From the NCBI RefSeq assembly GCF_037076565.1, contig NZ_AP029028.1, positions 310,001 to 374,000 of the forward strand: a stretch of 64,000 bases of DNA, read 5' to 3'. Below are positions 63,578 to 64,000 of this stretch, one piece after another (position 1 is the stretch's first letter; each line of letters opens with the position of its first letter). This DNA comes from Herbaspirillum sp. DW155 (GTDB lineage: Bacteria > Pseudomonadota > Gammaproteobacteria > Burkholderiales > Burkholderiaceae_D). The notes under the pieces are model-generated. The model searched no databases and was not told the DNA's origin. It worked only from the letters and a program-made list of their open reading frames with translations. The position numbers were made by a program, and so were the translations under genes.

Positions 63578-64000
63578 ATGAACAAGAACGGACCGATTGC
63601 ATTGTGCTTCAATGCGCTGGTGATCCTCTTCACGCTGGCCCCGATCCTGGTGGTGTGCGTGATCGCCTTCACCCCCGAAAACACGCTGACCATGAACGGG
63701 CCGGAATTCTCGCTGCGCTGGTTCAAGGCGGTGTTTGAATTCCCCGATTTCGTGACGTCCTTCTGGAACAGCCTCTGGCTGGCCCTGGCCGCCGCCACCA
63801 TCTCCACGGCGCTGGCCATTCCGGCGGCCATGGCGCTGGTGCGTTATCCGCATCGCTGGTCCGCTGCCTTGCAGGGCCTGTTCCTGTCGCCGCTGATCAT
63901 CCCGCACCTGGTGCTGGGCGTGGCCTTGCTGCAACTGTTCTCGGTGGTGGGTGGCACCGGCAGCTTCGGCTGGCTGGTGCTGGCGCACTCGCTGGTGGTG
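63578..64000 (+). CDS. ABC transporter permease (PotC-like), partial
   Basis: The first 141 residues of the second permease, starting at the ATG at 63578, 3 bp after the previous gene. It begins MNKNGPIALCFNALVILF, has a first membrane segment, then FTPENTLTMNGPEFSLRWF, a periplasmic loop typical of PotC/PotI, and further segments. The gene continues past the window edge, so the EAA loop is not seen. Confidence 0.88.
   Translation, partial: MNKNGPIALCFNALVILFTLAPILVVCVIAFTPENTLTMNGPEFSLRWFKAVFEFPDFVTSFWNSLWLALAAATISTALAIPAAMALVRYPHRWSAALQGLFLSPLIIPHLVLGVALLQLFSVVGGTGSFGWLVLAHSLVV

Overview
The window is G+C-rich, tightly packed bacterial chromosome. Gene content and order point to a betaproteobacterium of the Oxalobacteraceae, most like Herbaspirillum. 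The dcw cluster runs mraZ to lpxC and is followed by a DciA-like gene, an M23 peptidase, secA, argJ and mutT. Next, on the minus strand, come yacG, zapD, coaE, pilD, pilC and pilB, an order typical of Burkholderiales. The genus is an inference from recall of protein families; no search was run.

Layout. Positions 1-4250 hold a cut alpha/beta hydrolase divergent from a LysR regulator, an AraC-family regulator and an aldo/keto reductase. Positions 4457-12831 hold a complete type I-E CRISPR-Cas operon (cas3, casA, casB, casC, casD, casE, cas1, cas2) whose genes overlap or nearly touch. A 125-bp A+T-rich leader and a long CRISPR array follow (12957-17685; I count 78 repeats and 77 spacers, the last repeat decayed). 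Positions 17777-22784 hold a HpcH-type aldolase, a DadA-type dehydrogenase, RNase P RNA, a CoA-hydrolase-type crotonase, a DUF1348 protein and HU.

Positions 23450-43634 are the division and cell-wall cluster: an MraZ-type promoter and operator, then mraZ, rsmH, ftsL, ftsI, murE, murF, mraY, murD, ftsW, murG, murC, ddl, ftsQ, ftsA, ftsZ, a peroxiredoxin and lpxC. Many genes overlap by 4 bp (ATGA), so most of the set is probably cotranscribed. The visible breaks are mraY-murD (119 bp, with a hairpin), ftsA-ftsZ (311 bp) and terminators after ftsZ, the peroxiredoxin and lpxC. Positions 43712-59327 hold secretion, DNA metabolism and type IV pilus genes. The window ends with an IclR/hydroxyacid-reductase pair divergent from a polyamine-type ABC importer that runs off the edge.

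Most notable observations: (1) MurD carries an insertion of about 200 residues (coiled coil plus Ala/Pro/Glu-rich linker) inside its ATPase domain. (2) The array contains a duplicated three-spacer block. (3) Two diverged spacers read, on the same strand, as nearly the same peptide, which implies repeated targeting of one conserved phage gene. (4) Two repeats differ only at the terminal base that is normally PAM-derived. (5) lpxC looks leaderless. (6) Four MraZ-type boxes sit at exact 10-bp spacing over the mra promoter. (7) The alpha/beta hydrolase has Asp where the family has its nucleophile Ser. No wholly new multigene system was recognised.
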